Notes: a model not told the origin generated them from the letters alone. 50,180 nucleotides of DNA from Hymenobacteraceae bacterium (GCA_947459175.1 CANHCT010000003.1:1-50180); one strand, 5' to 3'; positions 26,573 to 35,519 are shown, counted from the stretch's first letter. Translations and numbers: made by a program.

Positions 26573-26962
26573 ATGAAAAATTACCGCGAATACTACAAAC
26601 AACTCGGCAACCTGCTTTATGCTGTGGCTTCTGCCGATGGCAATATTTCCAAAAAAGAATTGCAGGAACTCAGAAAAATGGTCAGCGAAAAACTGGTTCC
26701 GGCAGAGCTGCACAACGACGATTTCGGCTCGGATGCTGCTTTTTCAGTTGAATTTCAATTCGATTTTCTGGAAGGCAACGACTACACTGCCGACATGGCT
26801 TTTGAGGAAGTAGCAGAATACTTGAAGCACAATGCCGCTTTGCTGCCGCAAAAGGACAAAGACCTGATGATGGAAGGGGCACGAAAAGTAGCGGAAGCTT
26901 TTCATCACATCAACAAAGAAGAAATGAGTTTCCTGAATAAACTGGCCGGCCTTCTTCAGTAA
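26573..26962 (+). CDS. TerB-like domain protein
   Basis: The 129-residue all-helical protein resembles the TerB/DjlA-N family: LLYAVASADGNISKKELQEL near the N-terminus with the metal-binding-type acidic loop ADGNI, and a second helical half ending AFHHINKEEMSFLNKL. Despite the family's name, members are widespread in genomes without tellurite resistance and probably sense or bind metal or membrane stress; the role here is unknown. No ter gene cluster is present. It is followed 43 bases later by the glycosyltransferase gene and divergent from ndk. Confidence 0.75.
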   Translation: MKNYREYYKQLGNLLYAVASADGNISKKELQELRKMVSEKLVPAELHNDDFGSDAAFSVEFQFDFLEGNDYTADMAFEEVAEYLKHNAALLPQKDKDLMMEGARKVAEAFHHINKEEMSFLNKLAGLLQ

Positions 26963-27004
26963 AAAACTAAAAAATATCATCCCCAAAAACCAACCATCAA
27001 CAGG

Positions 27005-27748
27005 GTGAGCGACAGTCTGGTTATCATTCCCACCTACAACGAAAAGGAAAATGCAGAAGCCATTATCCGGGCGGTAATGGAACTGGAACCGGAATTTCAT
27101 GTCCTCATTGTAGATGACGGATCGCCCGACGGCACGGCTGAAATCGTAAAAGGCCTGCAAAAAGAATTTGAAAACCGATTGTTCCTTGAACAGAGGAAAG
27201 GCAAGCTGGGCCTGGGCACAGCCTATATCCACGGATTTAAATGGGCCCTGGAGAGGGGATACGATTACATTTTTGAAATGGATGCCGATTTTTCCCACAA
27301 TCCCAAAGACCTGATCCGGCTTCGGGAGGCCTGCTATTTCGGGGGTGCAGATATGGCCATCGGCAGCCGGTATGTGGTTGGGGTAAATGTGGTGAACTGG
27401 CCCATGGGCCGGGTGCTGATGAGCTATTTTGCCAGTTACTATGTGAGGCTGGTTACCGGAATGACCATCCGTGACACCACAGCAGGATTTAAATGCTACA
27501 AAGCCATTGTCCTGAAAACCATAGATTTAGACAAAATCGATTTTGTCGGCTATGCATTCCAGATTGAAATGAAGTTTCTGACCTGGATGTTCGGATTTAA
27601 GATTGTAGAGGTACCCATCATTTTCACCGACCGCACAAAGGGGCAATCGAAAATGAGCTCAGGGATTTTCAAAGAAGCGGTGCTGGGCGTACTTCAAATG
27701 AAAATTCAATCCTACTTCAGGTCTTTCAAGCGCCCGGCCCGGGCCTGA
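27005..27748 (+). CDS. Polyprenol-phosphate mannosyltransferase-type glycosyltransferase (GT2)
   Basis: The 247-residue protein matches the DPM1-like branch of family 2 glycosyltransferases, which load a sugar from a nucleotide donor onto polyprenyl phosphate. The start is a GTG at 27005, giving the expected N-terminus SDSLVIIPTYNEKENAE. Motifs: DDGSPDGTA (nucleotide/metal site), FEMDADFSHNP (catalytic DXD-type) and RDTTAGFKCY. There is no C-terminal membrane domain, consistent with soluble members acting at the membrane surface. The stop is 2 bases from the PBP1C start, so the two envelope genes are one operon. The sugar (mannose or another) is inferred from family only. Confidence 0.9.
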   Translation: MSDSLVIIPTYNEKENAEAIIRAVMELEPEFHVLIVDDGSPDGTAEIVKGLQKEFENRLFLEQRKGKLGLGTAYIHGFKWALERGYDYIFEMDADFSHNPKDLIRLREACYFGGADMAIGSRYVVGVNVVNWPMGRVLMSYFASYYVRLVTGMTIRDTTAGFKCYKAIVLKTIDLDKIDFVGYAFQIEMKFLTWMFGFKIVEVPIIFTDRTKGQSKMSSGIFKEAVLGVLQMKIQSYFRSFKRPARA

Positions 27749-27750
27749 TT

Positions 27751-30066
27751 ATGGCCCTTTCCAAAAGAGCAAAACCAGGGCTTGCCATTCTCCTGCTGAT
27801 GCCGGCATTTTGGTTGACGGCTAAATTTCTTTGCCTCCTTTTTCCTCCCGCTGTTCAAACCGAACTCTCGAAAGAAATCCTGGATGAAAAGGGCCGGCTT
27901 TTGCATGTTTTTCTGAGCAAAGACCAGAAATGGCGCCTCAGTACCTCTGAAAAAGAAATACCTGAAAGGCTGGCAGACTGGATGATATGGAAGGAGGACA
28001 AATATTTTTACCTGCATCCGGGCATCAATCCGGTGGCGGTAGTAAAATCGGCTTTCGGCAATCTGATATCAGGAAAAAGAACTTCGGGAGCCTCTACCAT
28101 CACCATGCAGGCCGTAAAACTGAGCCGCCCTGCAGCCCGGAACTGGACCAGTAAAATTTCCGAAAGTCTGAAGGCCCTGTATTGGGAAATGGCCCTTTCC
28201 AAAGAGGAAATTCTGGCTTATTATTTCAGCCATCTGCCCTTTGGCGGCAATGTAGAAGGCTTTCGCTCAGCATCCCGAATCTACTTCGGGAAAGAATTAC
28301 ACAACCTCAGTCCTGCCCAATGGGCTGCTTTGGTGGTGATTCCGAATAAACCGGCCAAAAACCACCCGCTGCGGAACCCGGAGCAACTGACCCGCAGCCG
28401 AAATAAATTTTTAAGCCGGATGTACCGGGCCGGCAAACTGGATGCAGGCGAGTACAAAGCCGCCCTGCTCGAACCCTTTTTTGCCGGAAGATATCCCATG
28501 CCCCGTCAGATTCCCCATTTGGCCAGACAATTGGAATCCGAATCCGGATTCAAAGTGCAGACGACCCTGGATGAAAACCTGCAATCCCGGGCAGAACAAC
28601 TGCTTCAATTCCATCATATTCCACTGAAAATGAATGGAATAAAAAATGCAGCCCTGCTGTTGGCAGATATACAAACCGGCGATATCAAGGCATGGATCGG
28701 CAATCCGGACTTTGAAGACAAGGAAAACAGCGGTCAGGTGGACGGGGTCCTGGCCATACGCTCGCCCGGCAGTACGCTGAAGCCCTTCATTTTTGCACTC
28801 GGTTTTCAAAAAGGTCTGATTACCCCCAAATCAGTTTTATATGATATTCCTTCTGAATACCAGGATTATGCGCCCGAAAACTATGACAAGCAATTTCACG
28901 GCGCTGTTACTGCCGATGAGGCCCTGCTCCATTCGCTGAACATGCCGGCTATTGAATTGCTCAATAGGGTGAAGGTGGATACCCTGCTTGCCTGCCTGGA
29001 TAAAATGGGTATGAGTCAGTTGCTGCACCGAACCCGCCAACCGGGTCTATCCATGGCGGCGGGCGGCTGCGGCACCAACTTGTACGAACTGGTACAGGCT
29101 TACCGGATACTGGCTCTGGACGGTAAAAACGGGAGAATCAGGATAAAGAAAGATCAGGAATATGCCCGCACGGATGCCCGGATTATGGAAGCCGGCTCAG
29201 CGGAGTTGGTCAAGCGCATTTTGTCGGTGAAAAACAGGGGTGAGGTAATTTTTTCACTTGGTGTCCGGGCAAAAGAATTTGATCAGTTTGTCTGGAAAAC
29301 CGGCACCTCATTTCGCCGGAAGGACGGCTGGTGCCTGGGCTTTGGGCAGCGGTATGTACTGGGCATTTGGCTCGGAAATTTCTCCGGACAGGGGCACCCT
29401 GCTTTATCTGGCCTGGAGACTGCGGCACCGGTTTTTCAAAAGATTATTTCAGAACTGGAGCGTAATCCGGCAGCCTCCGAAAGAAAAAGCAATCTGATAC
29501 CGAACTGGAAACTGCGAAAAATTTGCTCTGAAACCGGCTTAAAACCAGGTCCTTACTGCAAAAAAACCACTACAGACTTTTTTCTTCCTCTGGTTTCTTC
29601 TCAAGCCATTTGCAGGCACAGAAAAGCCACCATGGTGAATAAATCTGGCAGTATGTCCTTCTGCAACCATTGCCGGCCGGAACGTGAAATGAAAGAGGAA
29701 ATCTTCGACAATCCCGACCCGGGCTGGAAGCAATTTGCAGAGCAAAAGGGCCATAATTTTTCTTTACCGCCCCCGCACAATCCGGCCTGCCAAAAGTTTG
29801 AGCAGGAAATGAACCTCAGCTTTCTCTATCCTATGGACGGAAAAGCCTATTTCCTGAATGGGTCCGAAAGCCTGAAAACCGCCATAAGGCTGAAGGCTCC
29901 GGCAGAGGCATTTCCGGTCCGCATTTATGAAAACGGCAACTTGTTGGGCAGCAGCAAGTCAGGTGAGGAAATTCCCGTGCTGCTGAAAGAAGGAGAACAC
30001 CGGTTTTCTGCCGTTGGTCAAAACGGAGGCTTCCGAAAAATCAGTTTTTGGGTCAGGACATTTTAG
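27751..30066 (+). CDS. pbpC: Penicillin-binding protein 1C
   Basis: PBP1C is a class A penicillin-binding protein with glycosyltransferase and transpeptidase domains for peptidoglycan synthesis. The 771-residue protein has an N-terminal anchor (LAILLLMPAFWLTAKFLCLL), a glycosyltransferase-51 domain with the catalytic glutamate in KEDKYFYLHPG (about 82) and SGASTITMQ, then the transpeptidase: SPGSTLKPF (SxxK), HSLNMP (SxN) and WKTGTSFRRKDGWC (KTG). The C-terminal PBP1C-specific domain follows (PNWKLRKICSETGLKPGPYC, with several cysteines, then a beta-sandwich). It starts 2 bases after the glycosyltransferase stop. The last 14 bases overlap the convergent sensor kinase gene. Confidence 0.95.
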   Translation: MALSKRAKPGLAILLLMPAFWLTAKFLCLLFPPAVQTELSKEILDEKGRLLHVFLSKDQKWRLSTSEKEIPERLADWMIWKEDKYFYLHPGINPVAVVKSAFGNLISGKRTSGASTITMQAVKLSRPAARNWTSKISESLKALYWEMALSKEEILAYYFSHLPFGGNVEGFRSASRIYFGKELHNLSPAQWAALVVIPNKPAKNHPLRNPEQLTRSRNKFLSRMYRAGKLDAGEYKAALLEPFFAGRYPMPRQIPHLARQLESESGFKVQTTLDENLQSRAEQLLQFHHIPLKMNGIKNAALLLADIQTGDIKAWIGNPDFEDKENSGQVDGVLAIRSPGSTLKPFIFALGFQKGLITPKSVLYDIPSEYQDYAPENYDKQFHGAVTADEALLHSLNMPAIELLNRVKVDTLLACLDKMGMSQLLHRTRQPGLSMAAGGCGTNLYELVQAYRILALDGKNGRIRIKKDQEYARTDARIMEAGSAELVKRILSVKNRGEVIFSLGVRAKEFDQFVWKTGTSFRRKDGWCLGFGQRYVLGIWLGNFSGQGHPALSGLETAAPVFQKIISELERNPAASERKSNLIPNWKLRKICSETGLKPGPYCKKTTTDFFLPLVSSQAICRHRKATMVNKSGSMSFCNHCRPEREMKEEIFDNPDPGWKQFAEQKGHNFSLPPPHNPACQKFEQEMNLSFLYPMDGKAYFLNGSESLKTAIRLKAPAEAFPVRIYENGNLLGSSKSGEEIPVLLKEGEHRFSAVGQNGGFRKISFWVRTF

Positions 30067-31459
30067 CAGGGACTGCCTTTCCTGATTTGACTACCGAAGG
30101 AATCATAATTGTAAAAACAGAACCTTTTCCTTCTTCACTTTCTACCCTAATAAGACAATCTTCCTTGCTCAGAAACTCTTTGCAAATGGAAAGACCAAGG
30201 CCCGTACCTGCCTCATTATCAGTACCGGCCATGGAAATTGAAGAAGGTGTAAAAAGGGTTTTCATCAGGGCAGGACTCATACCGGTGCCGTTGTCTGAAA
30301 CAGCCAAAGTATCCCAGTCTTTTTCTTTACGATAGCTCAGGACAATGTTGCCCCCGGAACGGGTAAATTTTATGGCGTTGGAAATCAGGTTCCTAAAGAC
30401 GGTCAGAAACATGGGCCTGTCAACTGTGAGCACAAGTTCGGCAGGAATTTCGTTGCTCAGACTGATTTTCTTTTGGTGCAAACTTTCTCCAAAAAGACTG
30501 GCCACTTCCTGTGTAAGCTCCGGGATATTCCAGGGCTGGGGATTGGTCTGAATTTTATCCATCTGCAGCCGACTCCAGGTGAGCAGGTCTTCCAACAGAT
30601 TGGAATAATTGACGGCCGCCTGATCCAAAAGGCTGATACTCTCCTTCAATTCAGCTTCAGACAAAGCATTCAAATGGTTCTTTAGTAAATAAATTACCGC
30701 ATTGATACCCGAAAGTGGCAACCTGAGGTCATGACCCAAAATAGAAAAAAGCCGGGTTTTGTCCTCGTTCAACTGGCGGAGAATTTTTTCAATTTCTTTT
30801 TGCCTTAGATAATCCTGGGCAATGGAAAGCGTTGCAAAAAATGCCACCAGCACAGCAATGCCTATGGCCAGATAATTGGTATAACCCCCGTAGGAAATAC
30901 TTCTGTCTATATACTTCTGGTTGATTTGCAGGGAAACACGCAAACCAGTTTCCATATTGTTCAAAATCTCCCGGATGTCGGGCGCTTTGCCTGCACCATC
31001 GGAAAACAAATCGAGGGCTTCATTTACTCCATTGGGGTTGCGGCTTTTCACCAGTTTCATGGTGGCGAAAAACATTTTTTTTCGCTCCTTTATTGCCTCC
31101 TGAAGTGCTGTAAAAAGTTCTCTGGATATTTTGAGTTCCTGTTCTCCTGCTTTCAGCTGGTCCATATGTTCGTCCAGCCGCTCCACAGCCCTAAGGTGGC
31201 TGCGCAGGTAAATGGTTTGCCCCGAAATTATATAATTCTTCATCGAACTCTCGGCATAACCCAAATCCGATTTGATGGCATTCATCAAGTCCAACTCACC
31301 GTAAATCTTTCCGATACTGCTTACCTTGATACGGAGATTGGAGGCAATTTCATAGGTAAGCACAATATTGCCAATGAAGGTGGCAATGGTGAGCAAAAAA
31401 CCAGTTACCACTATGGCCAATGGCCTGTTTTTCAGAATGGTAACCAAAATTCGCTTCAT
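30053..31459 (-). CDS. Membrane sensor histidine kinase
   Basis: The 468-residue kinase has two membrane helices (about 13-35 and 193-213) around a ~155-residue, mostly helical periplasmic domain that resembles CHASE3-type sensors. The cytoplasmic part has the phospho-acceptor H243 in FSILGHDLRLPLSGI, N-box NLISNAIKFT, G1 box AVSDNGTGM and G2 box GTGLGLSICKEFLSKE. All kinase motifs are intact. No response regulator is adjacent, so it is an orphan kinase here. It is the last gene of the greA/HIT/proC/TlpA run, 55 bases after the TlpA-like gene, and overlaps pbpC by 14 bases at its end. The signal sensed is unknown. Confidence 0.92.
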   Translation of the reverse strand: MKRILVTILKNRPLAIVVTGFLLTIATFIGNIVLTYEIASNLRIKVSSIGKIYGELDLMNAIKSDLGYAESSMKNYIISGQTIYLRSHLRAVERLDEHMDQLKAGEQELKISRELFTALQEAIKERKKMFFATMKLVKSRNPNGVNEALDLFSDGAGKAPDIREILNNMETGLRVSLQINQKYIDRSISYGGYTNYLAIGIAVLVAFFATLSIAQDYLRQKEIEKILRQLNEDKTRLFSILGHDLRLPLSGINAVIYLLKNHLNALSEAELKESISLLDQAAVNYSNLLEDLLTWSRLQMDKIQTNPQPWNIPELTQEVASLFGESLHQKKISLSNEIPAELVLTVDRPMFLTVFRNLISNAIKFTRSGGNIVLSYRKEKDWDTLAVSDNGTGMSPALMKTLFTPSSISMAGTDNEAGTGLGLSICKEFLSKEDCLIRVESEEGKGSVFTIMIPSVVKSGKAVPAKMS

Positions 31460-31514
31460 CAGTCGGGGCTTTTAAAACAATAAACAAGAGAACTGCTATG
31501 CAATTTTCTCATTT

Positions 31515-32642
31515 TCAGCGAAGAAGCAAGTTCAATTTCTTCTGCAATTCCTGTCCTCTGAGATTTTTTGCTACGATTTTTCCCTGCGGATCCAGCAGAA
31601 TGGACATCGGAATGGAATTGACTTTGTATTCCTGCGCTGCCCCGTTCAGCCAACCTTTGAGATCAGATGCATGCGACCACATCATACCATCGGCTACCAT
31701 AGCTTTCATCCATACCGATTTGTCAGAATCCAGACTCACAGAAAGGATATTGAAACCCTTATTTTTGAATGAATTATAGGCCGCAACCAGATTGGGATTT
31801 TCGGCGCGGCACGGCTTGCACCATGATGCCCAGAAATCTACCAAAAGCCATTTTCCGCGAAAAGAACTCAACTTGACAGGATTTCCGTTGGGGTCTGGCT
31901 GGGTAAAATCAGGGGCAATCTGCCCGATGGCAAACTTCCTGTGACCATCCAGATAGGCATTCAGCTTTTTGGTAAAATAAGCACCGGGCTTTTCTTTGGT
32001 AAAGCGCATCGCAAGGGTATCCAGATATCCGAAATCCTCCTCTACCGAAAGCATGGAAGTGGCTATATGGCTTACCGGATTCGGCCCCATACTGTCAATC
32101 AAGGCCTTTACCTTGATTTTGTTTTCAGAAAGACGCTTGTAAAAAAGACCTTCAACAGAATCGGCTGCCTTCATATTCCGGGACATCATCGATTTTTCGA
32201 AGAGAAACTGAAGGGCACCGGCTTCTTTATCAAAATCATCTTTCAGTCGGTTCACCTTTTTCAGCATAAGGGTTAAAGCAGAGTTGGAATAAGTGATGGT
32301 TTGCGCCAGACGATTGAAATCACCCTGAATCTCATGGTGGCCTGCCTCCATAAAAACAGGCACCTTTTGTTCGCCGATACCAAACAGATAGATCCGCTCA
32401 TCATCTTTACTTCCGGAAAGTTCAAATTTGCCCTCTCCATCCGGCATTACAGAGTCGACCTTTACAGGTCCGGCAGCGTCCACCCTAAAAAGTTCAATTT
32501 GCTTTCCCTCAGGAATGTTGGAAATCACCCCCGTGATGCGGGCCTGGTCTTTTTGCTGCTCCTCGTTGCCGCGGTTGCAGGAAATCACACCCATCAAGAC
32601 CCCGAAGGCGGGGACAAGAAGAGAATATTTCATCTGTTTCAT
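31515..32642 (-). CDS. TlpA-like thiol-disulfide oxidoreductase, lipoprotein
   Basis: The 375-residue lipoprotein (signal LLVPAFGVLMGVISC, lipid cysteine C22) has an N-terminal DUF4369-like beta domain (ITGVISNIPEGKQIELFRV), a helical linker and a C-terminal thioredoxin fold of the AhpC/TSA-TlpA type. The redox motif is WASWCKPCRAENP with C275 and C278, preceded by VKLSSFRGKWLLVDF. Such proteins reduce disulfides in periplasmic or surface proteins, for example for cytochrome c maturation; no ccm gene is near. It lies 16 bases after proC and 55 before the sensor kinase, within the same minus-strand run. Confidence 0.92.
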   Translation of the reverse strand: MKQMKYSLLVPAFGVLMGVISCNRGNEEQQKDQARITGVISNIPEGKQIELFRVDAAGPVKVDSVMPDGEGKFELSGSKDDERIYLFGIGEQKVPVFMEAGHHEIQGDFNRLAQTITYSNSALTLMLKKVNRLKDDFDKEAGALQFLFEKSMMSRNMKAADSVEGLFYKRLSENKIKVKALIDSMGPNPVSHIATSMLSVEEDFGYLDTLAMRFTKEKPGAYFTKKLNAYLDGHRKFAIGQIAPDFTQPDPNGNPVKLSSFRGKWLLVDFWASWCKPCRAENPNLVAAYNSFKNKGFNILSVSLDSDKSVWMKAMVADGMMWSHASDLKGWLNGAAQEYKVNSIPMSILLDPQGKIVAKNLRGQELQKKLNLLLR

Positions 32643-32658
32643 ATTGATATTCTGCGAA

Positions 32659-33459
32659 TTAACTTCCCAATTCTACTGAGCGCTTCAGTGCGGCCTCTAA
32701 TCCTGTCCGGATATGAACCTCCAGCGAAGACTGCATAAAAGACATCAAAGCAGCCTCGGTAGTACCGCCCTTACTGGCCACTTTTTCAATCCACTCAGAA
32801 CAGGAAAAATTGTTGTTGTTCAGCAGGTGGATGGCACCAAGAAAGGTTTGTTCTACCAAAGTTTCTGCCTCTGAGGCTGAAAATCCCATCGTTTTGGCAG
32901 CATCCATCATCGATTTCATAAAGAAATACACATAGGCCGGACCTGTACCGGAAATAGCAGTTACTCCGTCGAGCAGGGATTCATCATCAAAGTAAAGAGA
33001 TTTACCTGTTGTATTCAGAAGATTTTGAACCGAAAACAGTTCCGTTCTGCTGACGGCCTGATTGGCGGTAAAACCCGTCATCCCCATTCCGACCTGCGCC
33101 GGCAAGTTGGGCATAGCCCGGATGATTCGGGTAGTAGGCATTTTTCTCTCCAGTGTCTCAATCTTTACCCCGGCCATGATACTAAGCACCAATTGGTCTT
33201 GTTTCATGAAAGACGGGAGTGAAGAAAACAAAGCAGGAAGATCCTGAGGCTTTACAGCCAGAATAATCAAGTCCATTTTTTCAACGAATAGACCTGGCTC
33301 AGAAAAAACCGATTCAAAGCCAAGTCCTTGAAAATATGGAATCTTGCTCTGCTGCTTTTCAAGTATGTACAAATCACTTCTGACCACGGTGTGGTTGGCA
33401 ATAAAACTTTCGGCATAGGTTCTGCCCATATTGCCACCACCCACAATCAGAATTTTCAT
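32659..33459 (-). CDS. proC: Pyrroline-5-carboxylate reductase
   Basis: ProC reduces pyrroline-5-carboxylate to proline with NAD(P)H. The 266-residue protein has the N-terminal Rossmann motif ILIVGGGNMGRTYAESF, the family stretch LILAVKPQDLP, TTRIIRAMPNLPAQVGMGMTGF and the C-terminal signature VTAISGTGPAYVYFFMKSM followed by SKGGTTEAALMSF. Its start overlaps the HIT gene stop by four bases, so expression is coupled. The upstream glutamate kinase and semialdehyde dehydrogenase genes (proB, proA) are not here. Confidence 0.96.
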   Translation of the reverse strand: MKILIVGGGNMGRTYAESFIANHTVVRSDLYILEKQQSKIPYFQGLGFESVFSEPGLFVEKMDLIILAVKPQDLPALFSSLPSFMKQDQLVLSIMAGVKIETLERKMPTTRIIRAMPNLPAQVGMGMTGFTANQAVSRTELFSVQNLLNTTGKSLYFDDESLLDGVTAISGTGPAYVYFFMKSMMDAAKTMGFSASEAETLVEQTFLGAIHLLNNNNFSCSEWIEKVASKGGTTEAALMSFMQSSLEVHIRTGLEAALKRSVELGS

Positions 33460-33860
33460 GCTGCTTCTTCGATGCTAATTTTAATTTTCCGACAAATCTG
33501 CTCCAGTTCTTCCATACCCGGATTCAACTTGGGTTTGGAAAAATTAATGTCGCCCATACTGTTCAAAGGGACCAGATGGATGTGGGCATGCGGTACTTCA
33601 AGCCCGATGACCGTAATGCCCACCCGCTTACAGGGTATGGCTTTTTTCAAGCCTTTTGCCACATGCGCAGCAAAAGCCCATAGACTCTTAAATTCTTCTT
33701 CCTCAATATCAAAAATAGAATCTGTTTCCTTTTTCGGAATAACCAACACATGACCGGTAGCAACAGGATTGATATCCAAAAAGGCAAGATGGTCCTGATC
33801 TTCAGCCACTTTCCAGGCAGGAATTTCTCCTGCTACAATCCTAGAAAAAATACTGGCCAT
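33456..33860 (-). CDS. HIT-family hydrolase/nucleotide-binding protein
   Basis: The 134-residue histidine-triad protein has the defining motif HAHIHLVPL (H91, H93, H95) and the N-terminal SIFSRIVAGEIPAWKV. HIT proteins of this Hint-like branch hydrolyse phosphoramidates of purine nucleotides. The real substrate in bacteria is seldom known. It begins 2 bases after greA and overlaps proC by four, so it is translated within the greA operon. Confidence 0.94.
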   Translation of the reverse strand: MASIFSRIVAGEIPAWKVAEDQDHLAFLDINPVATGHVLVIPKKETDSIFDIEEEEFKSLWAFAAHVAKGLKKAIPCKRVGITVIGLEVPHAHIHLVPLNSMGDINFSKPKLNPGMEELEQICRKIKISIEEAA

Positions 33861-33862
33861 AT

Positions 33863-34339
33863 TTATATCCCGGGGGCAATATCAAGAATTTCGAATTCCA
33901 TAGCACCGGCCGGAACCTGGATGGTGGCTTTCTCTCCCACTCGTTTACCCAAAAGTCCTTTTCCAATCGGACTTTTCACAGATATTTTGCCGCTTTTCAA
34001 ATCGGCTTCCTCTTCTGAAACAATGGAATAGGAAATGGTAGCACCGTTTTTGGCATTTTTAATTTTCACTTTGGTCATAATGGAGACCTTGGAAGTATCA
34101 ATCGAACCGGAATCCAGCACCCGTGCATTGGCCACAATGTCTTCGAGCTTTGAAATTTTTAATTCCAGCAGTCCCTGTGCATCTTTGGCTGCATCGTATT
34201 CAGCGTTTTCACTCAAATCGCCTTTGTCACGGGCCTCGGCAATCTGCCTCGCCATTTCGGCCCTGCCCCTTACTTTGAGTTCATTCAACTCATCTTTCAA
34301 TTTCTTCAGGCCTTCTTCTGTGTAATAGGAAATAGACAT
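33863..34339 (-). CDS. greA: Transcription elongation factor GreA
   Basis: GreA rescues stalled RNA polymerase by stimulating cleavage of backtracked RNA. The 158-residue length is standard. The N-terminal coiled coil (GLKKLKDELNELKVRGRAEM) carries the family acidic tip DKGDLSENAEYDAAKDAQ, and the C-terminal FKBP-like domain ends PIGKGLLGKRVGEKATIQVP. The tip residues D and E that act on RNA polymerase are intact. It heads a tight operon with HIT and proC. Upstream, a perfect -7 box is followed at once by a terminator-type hairpin, suggesting leader attenuation (see findings). Confidence 0.97.
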   Translation of the reverse strand: MSISYYTEEGLKKLKDELNELKVRGRAEMARQIAEARDKGDLSENAEYDAAKDAQGLLELKISKLEDIVANARVLDSGSIDTSKVSIMTKVKIKNAKNGATISYSIVSEEEADLKSGKISVKSPIGKGLLGKRVGEKATIQVPAGAMEFEILDIAPGI

Positions 34340-34353
34340 TTTTCTCCGTTTGG

Positions 34354-34391
34354 TTTAAAAAAATAAAAAACGGCCAGAACCTGACCGTTTT
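34354..34391 (-). terminator. Hairpin with T-run between PorV-like gene and greA
   Basis: On the minus strand AAAACGGTCAG and CTGGCCGTTTT form an 11-bp stem (one U-G wobble) with a 3-base loop, followed by TTATTTTTTT. It starts 25 bases after the PorV-like stop and would end the TonB-receptor operon. It also lies inside the presumed greA leader. Confidence 0.85.
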
Positions 34392-34398
34392 CAGTGTG

Positions 34399-34406
34399 CA
34401 AATATA
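34399..34406 (-). promoter_or_regulatory. -7 promoter box for greA
   Basis: TATATTTG on the minus strand matches TAnnTTTG exactly and is followed by CA. The predicted transcript start (about 34392) is directly before the hairpin at 34391. No TTG at -33 was found. Confidence 0.5.
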
Positions 34407-34415
34407 AGGAAATTC

Positions 34416-35519
34416 CTAAAGTGAAAGCAGAAGGGCAAAACGATGTGTTCCGCCAAAATACCGGGTCACAGAATATGAATAATCCAAAGCAATCACTTTG
34501 GATTTGGTTGCACCGGAATACAAATCACTGTCGCTTGCCTGAATATTTTCTCCGGCTGAATTCTTCATAAACGGAATCTGGAAGGTCAAACCTGCTGAAG
34601 GACCCAGATTGGCTGTGGTAGACTCCTGTTTGTTGAAAATGCCTTCCTGGTAATCATAACCTCCGCGCACCATGAACATATCTTTCCATGAGGCCTGAAA
34701 ACCAATCTGATACTGGTCACTGGTAAAGGAATTTGAACGAAAGTTGAACATGGGCGTAAGTCTGACAAGATCGTCTTCAAAATAAAAATCATAACCAACA
34801 CCGATGTTCAGCATAGATGGCTGCTCAAAGGCAGCAGTCAGCAATCCAAGTGTCTGGTCATTCTGACTGTTCTGAAGTTTACCCCTTCCGGAAAGGTCGG
34901 TTCCGGAGTAGCTCATCTTGGGGCCAAGATTCATAATGGATACACCGAATTTAAATTCATTTTTCGGCCCCCTTTGGTATTGAATTCCTGCATCAAAGGC
35001 CACACCAAATGCTGAAGTTGCCCTGAATGATTGAGAGATTCCCCTGACAAGCAAACCTCCTGAAATCCGGTTGGAAAACTTTTTGGAATAAGCAGCACCA
35101 AAATTGAAAATCTGAGGCTTAAAAGTATTCCCTGTGCCGTCAGGCAATTCAACAGTGGTCTCATAAAATGTTCCCAAGTCATAAGAGGTAAGTGTAATCC
35201 CCATAGTACCGGTCTCGCCTACCCGTTGAGCCAAACCCAAAGAATTAATGTTAATCTGGCTGCCCATCAGGTAGAGGGCCGAGCAGAAGTTAATTTCTGT
35301 CTTTCGGATGCCATTGAGGCCTGCCACATTCAATCCCATGGATTCGATGCCCCTTACAATACCCGAATTGGCACCTGCCATCCCGGAAGACCTGGCCCAG
35401 GGATTCACAAGCAGTTCAACTGCACCGGCTTGTCCTCTTTTTGTGTCGTTGCCGGCCATCAGGTTGGCCGAAACCAAGCCTCCGAGCAGACTTAAACCTA
35501 AAATTCTTTTAAAATTCAC
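34416..35519 (-). CDS. PorV/PorQ-family outer-membrane protein
   Basis: The GTG at 35519 gives a 367-residue protein with a good signal peptide (NFKRILGLSLLGGLVSANLMAG), 22 bases after the upstream stop. The longer frame to 35648 would overlap the 1500-residue gene and lacks a signal. The mature N-terminus has the PorV/PorQ hallmark AVELLVNPWARSSGMAGANSG followed by repeated amphipathic strands (FNFGAAYSKKF, GGLLVRGISQSF, LNIGVGYDFYFEDDLVRLTP) ending in an aromatic-rich barrel strand (HRFALLLSL). PorV relatives act as FadL-like 14-strand barrels; PorV itself shuttles T9SS cargo to the attachment machinery. Whether this copy is the general PorV or a dedicated partner of the adjacent secreted protein is open; its place in the operon favours the latter. 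Confidence 0.82.
   Translation of the reverse strand: MNFKRILGLSLLGGLVSANLMAGNDTKRGQAGAVELLVNPWARSSGMAGANSGIVRGIESMGLNVAGLNGIRKTEINFCSALYLMGSQININSLGLAQRVGETGTMGITLTSYDLGTFYETTVELPDGTGNTFKPQIFNFGAAYSKKFSNRISGGLLVRGISQSFRATSAFGVAFDAGIQYQRGPKNEFKFGVSIMNLGPKMSYSGTDLSGRGKLQNSQNDQTLGLLTAAFEQPSMLNIGVGYDFYFEDDLVRLTPMFNFRSNSFTSDQYQIGFQASWKDMFMVRGGYDYQEGIFNKQESTTANLGPSAGLTFQIPFMKNSAGENIQASDSDLYSGATKSKVIALDYSYSVTRYFGGTHRFALLLSL

Noticed and set aside
26573-26962. Tellurite-resistance function for the TerB-like gene
   Set aside because: No other ter gene is present and TerB-like domains occur widely without tellurite resistance, so only the domain name is reported.
27736-27745. GGCCCGGGCC palindrome at the end of the glycosyltransferase gene
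   Set aside because: It is inside coding sequence, has no spacer or T-run, and is explained by the codons Arg-Pro-Ala-Arg-Ala.
30053-31459. Complete two-component system at the sensor kinase
   Set aside because: No receiver-domain gene lies next to it in the window, so it is reported as an orphan kinase.
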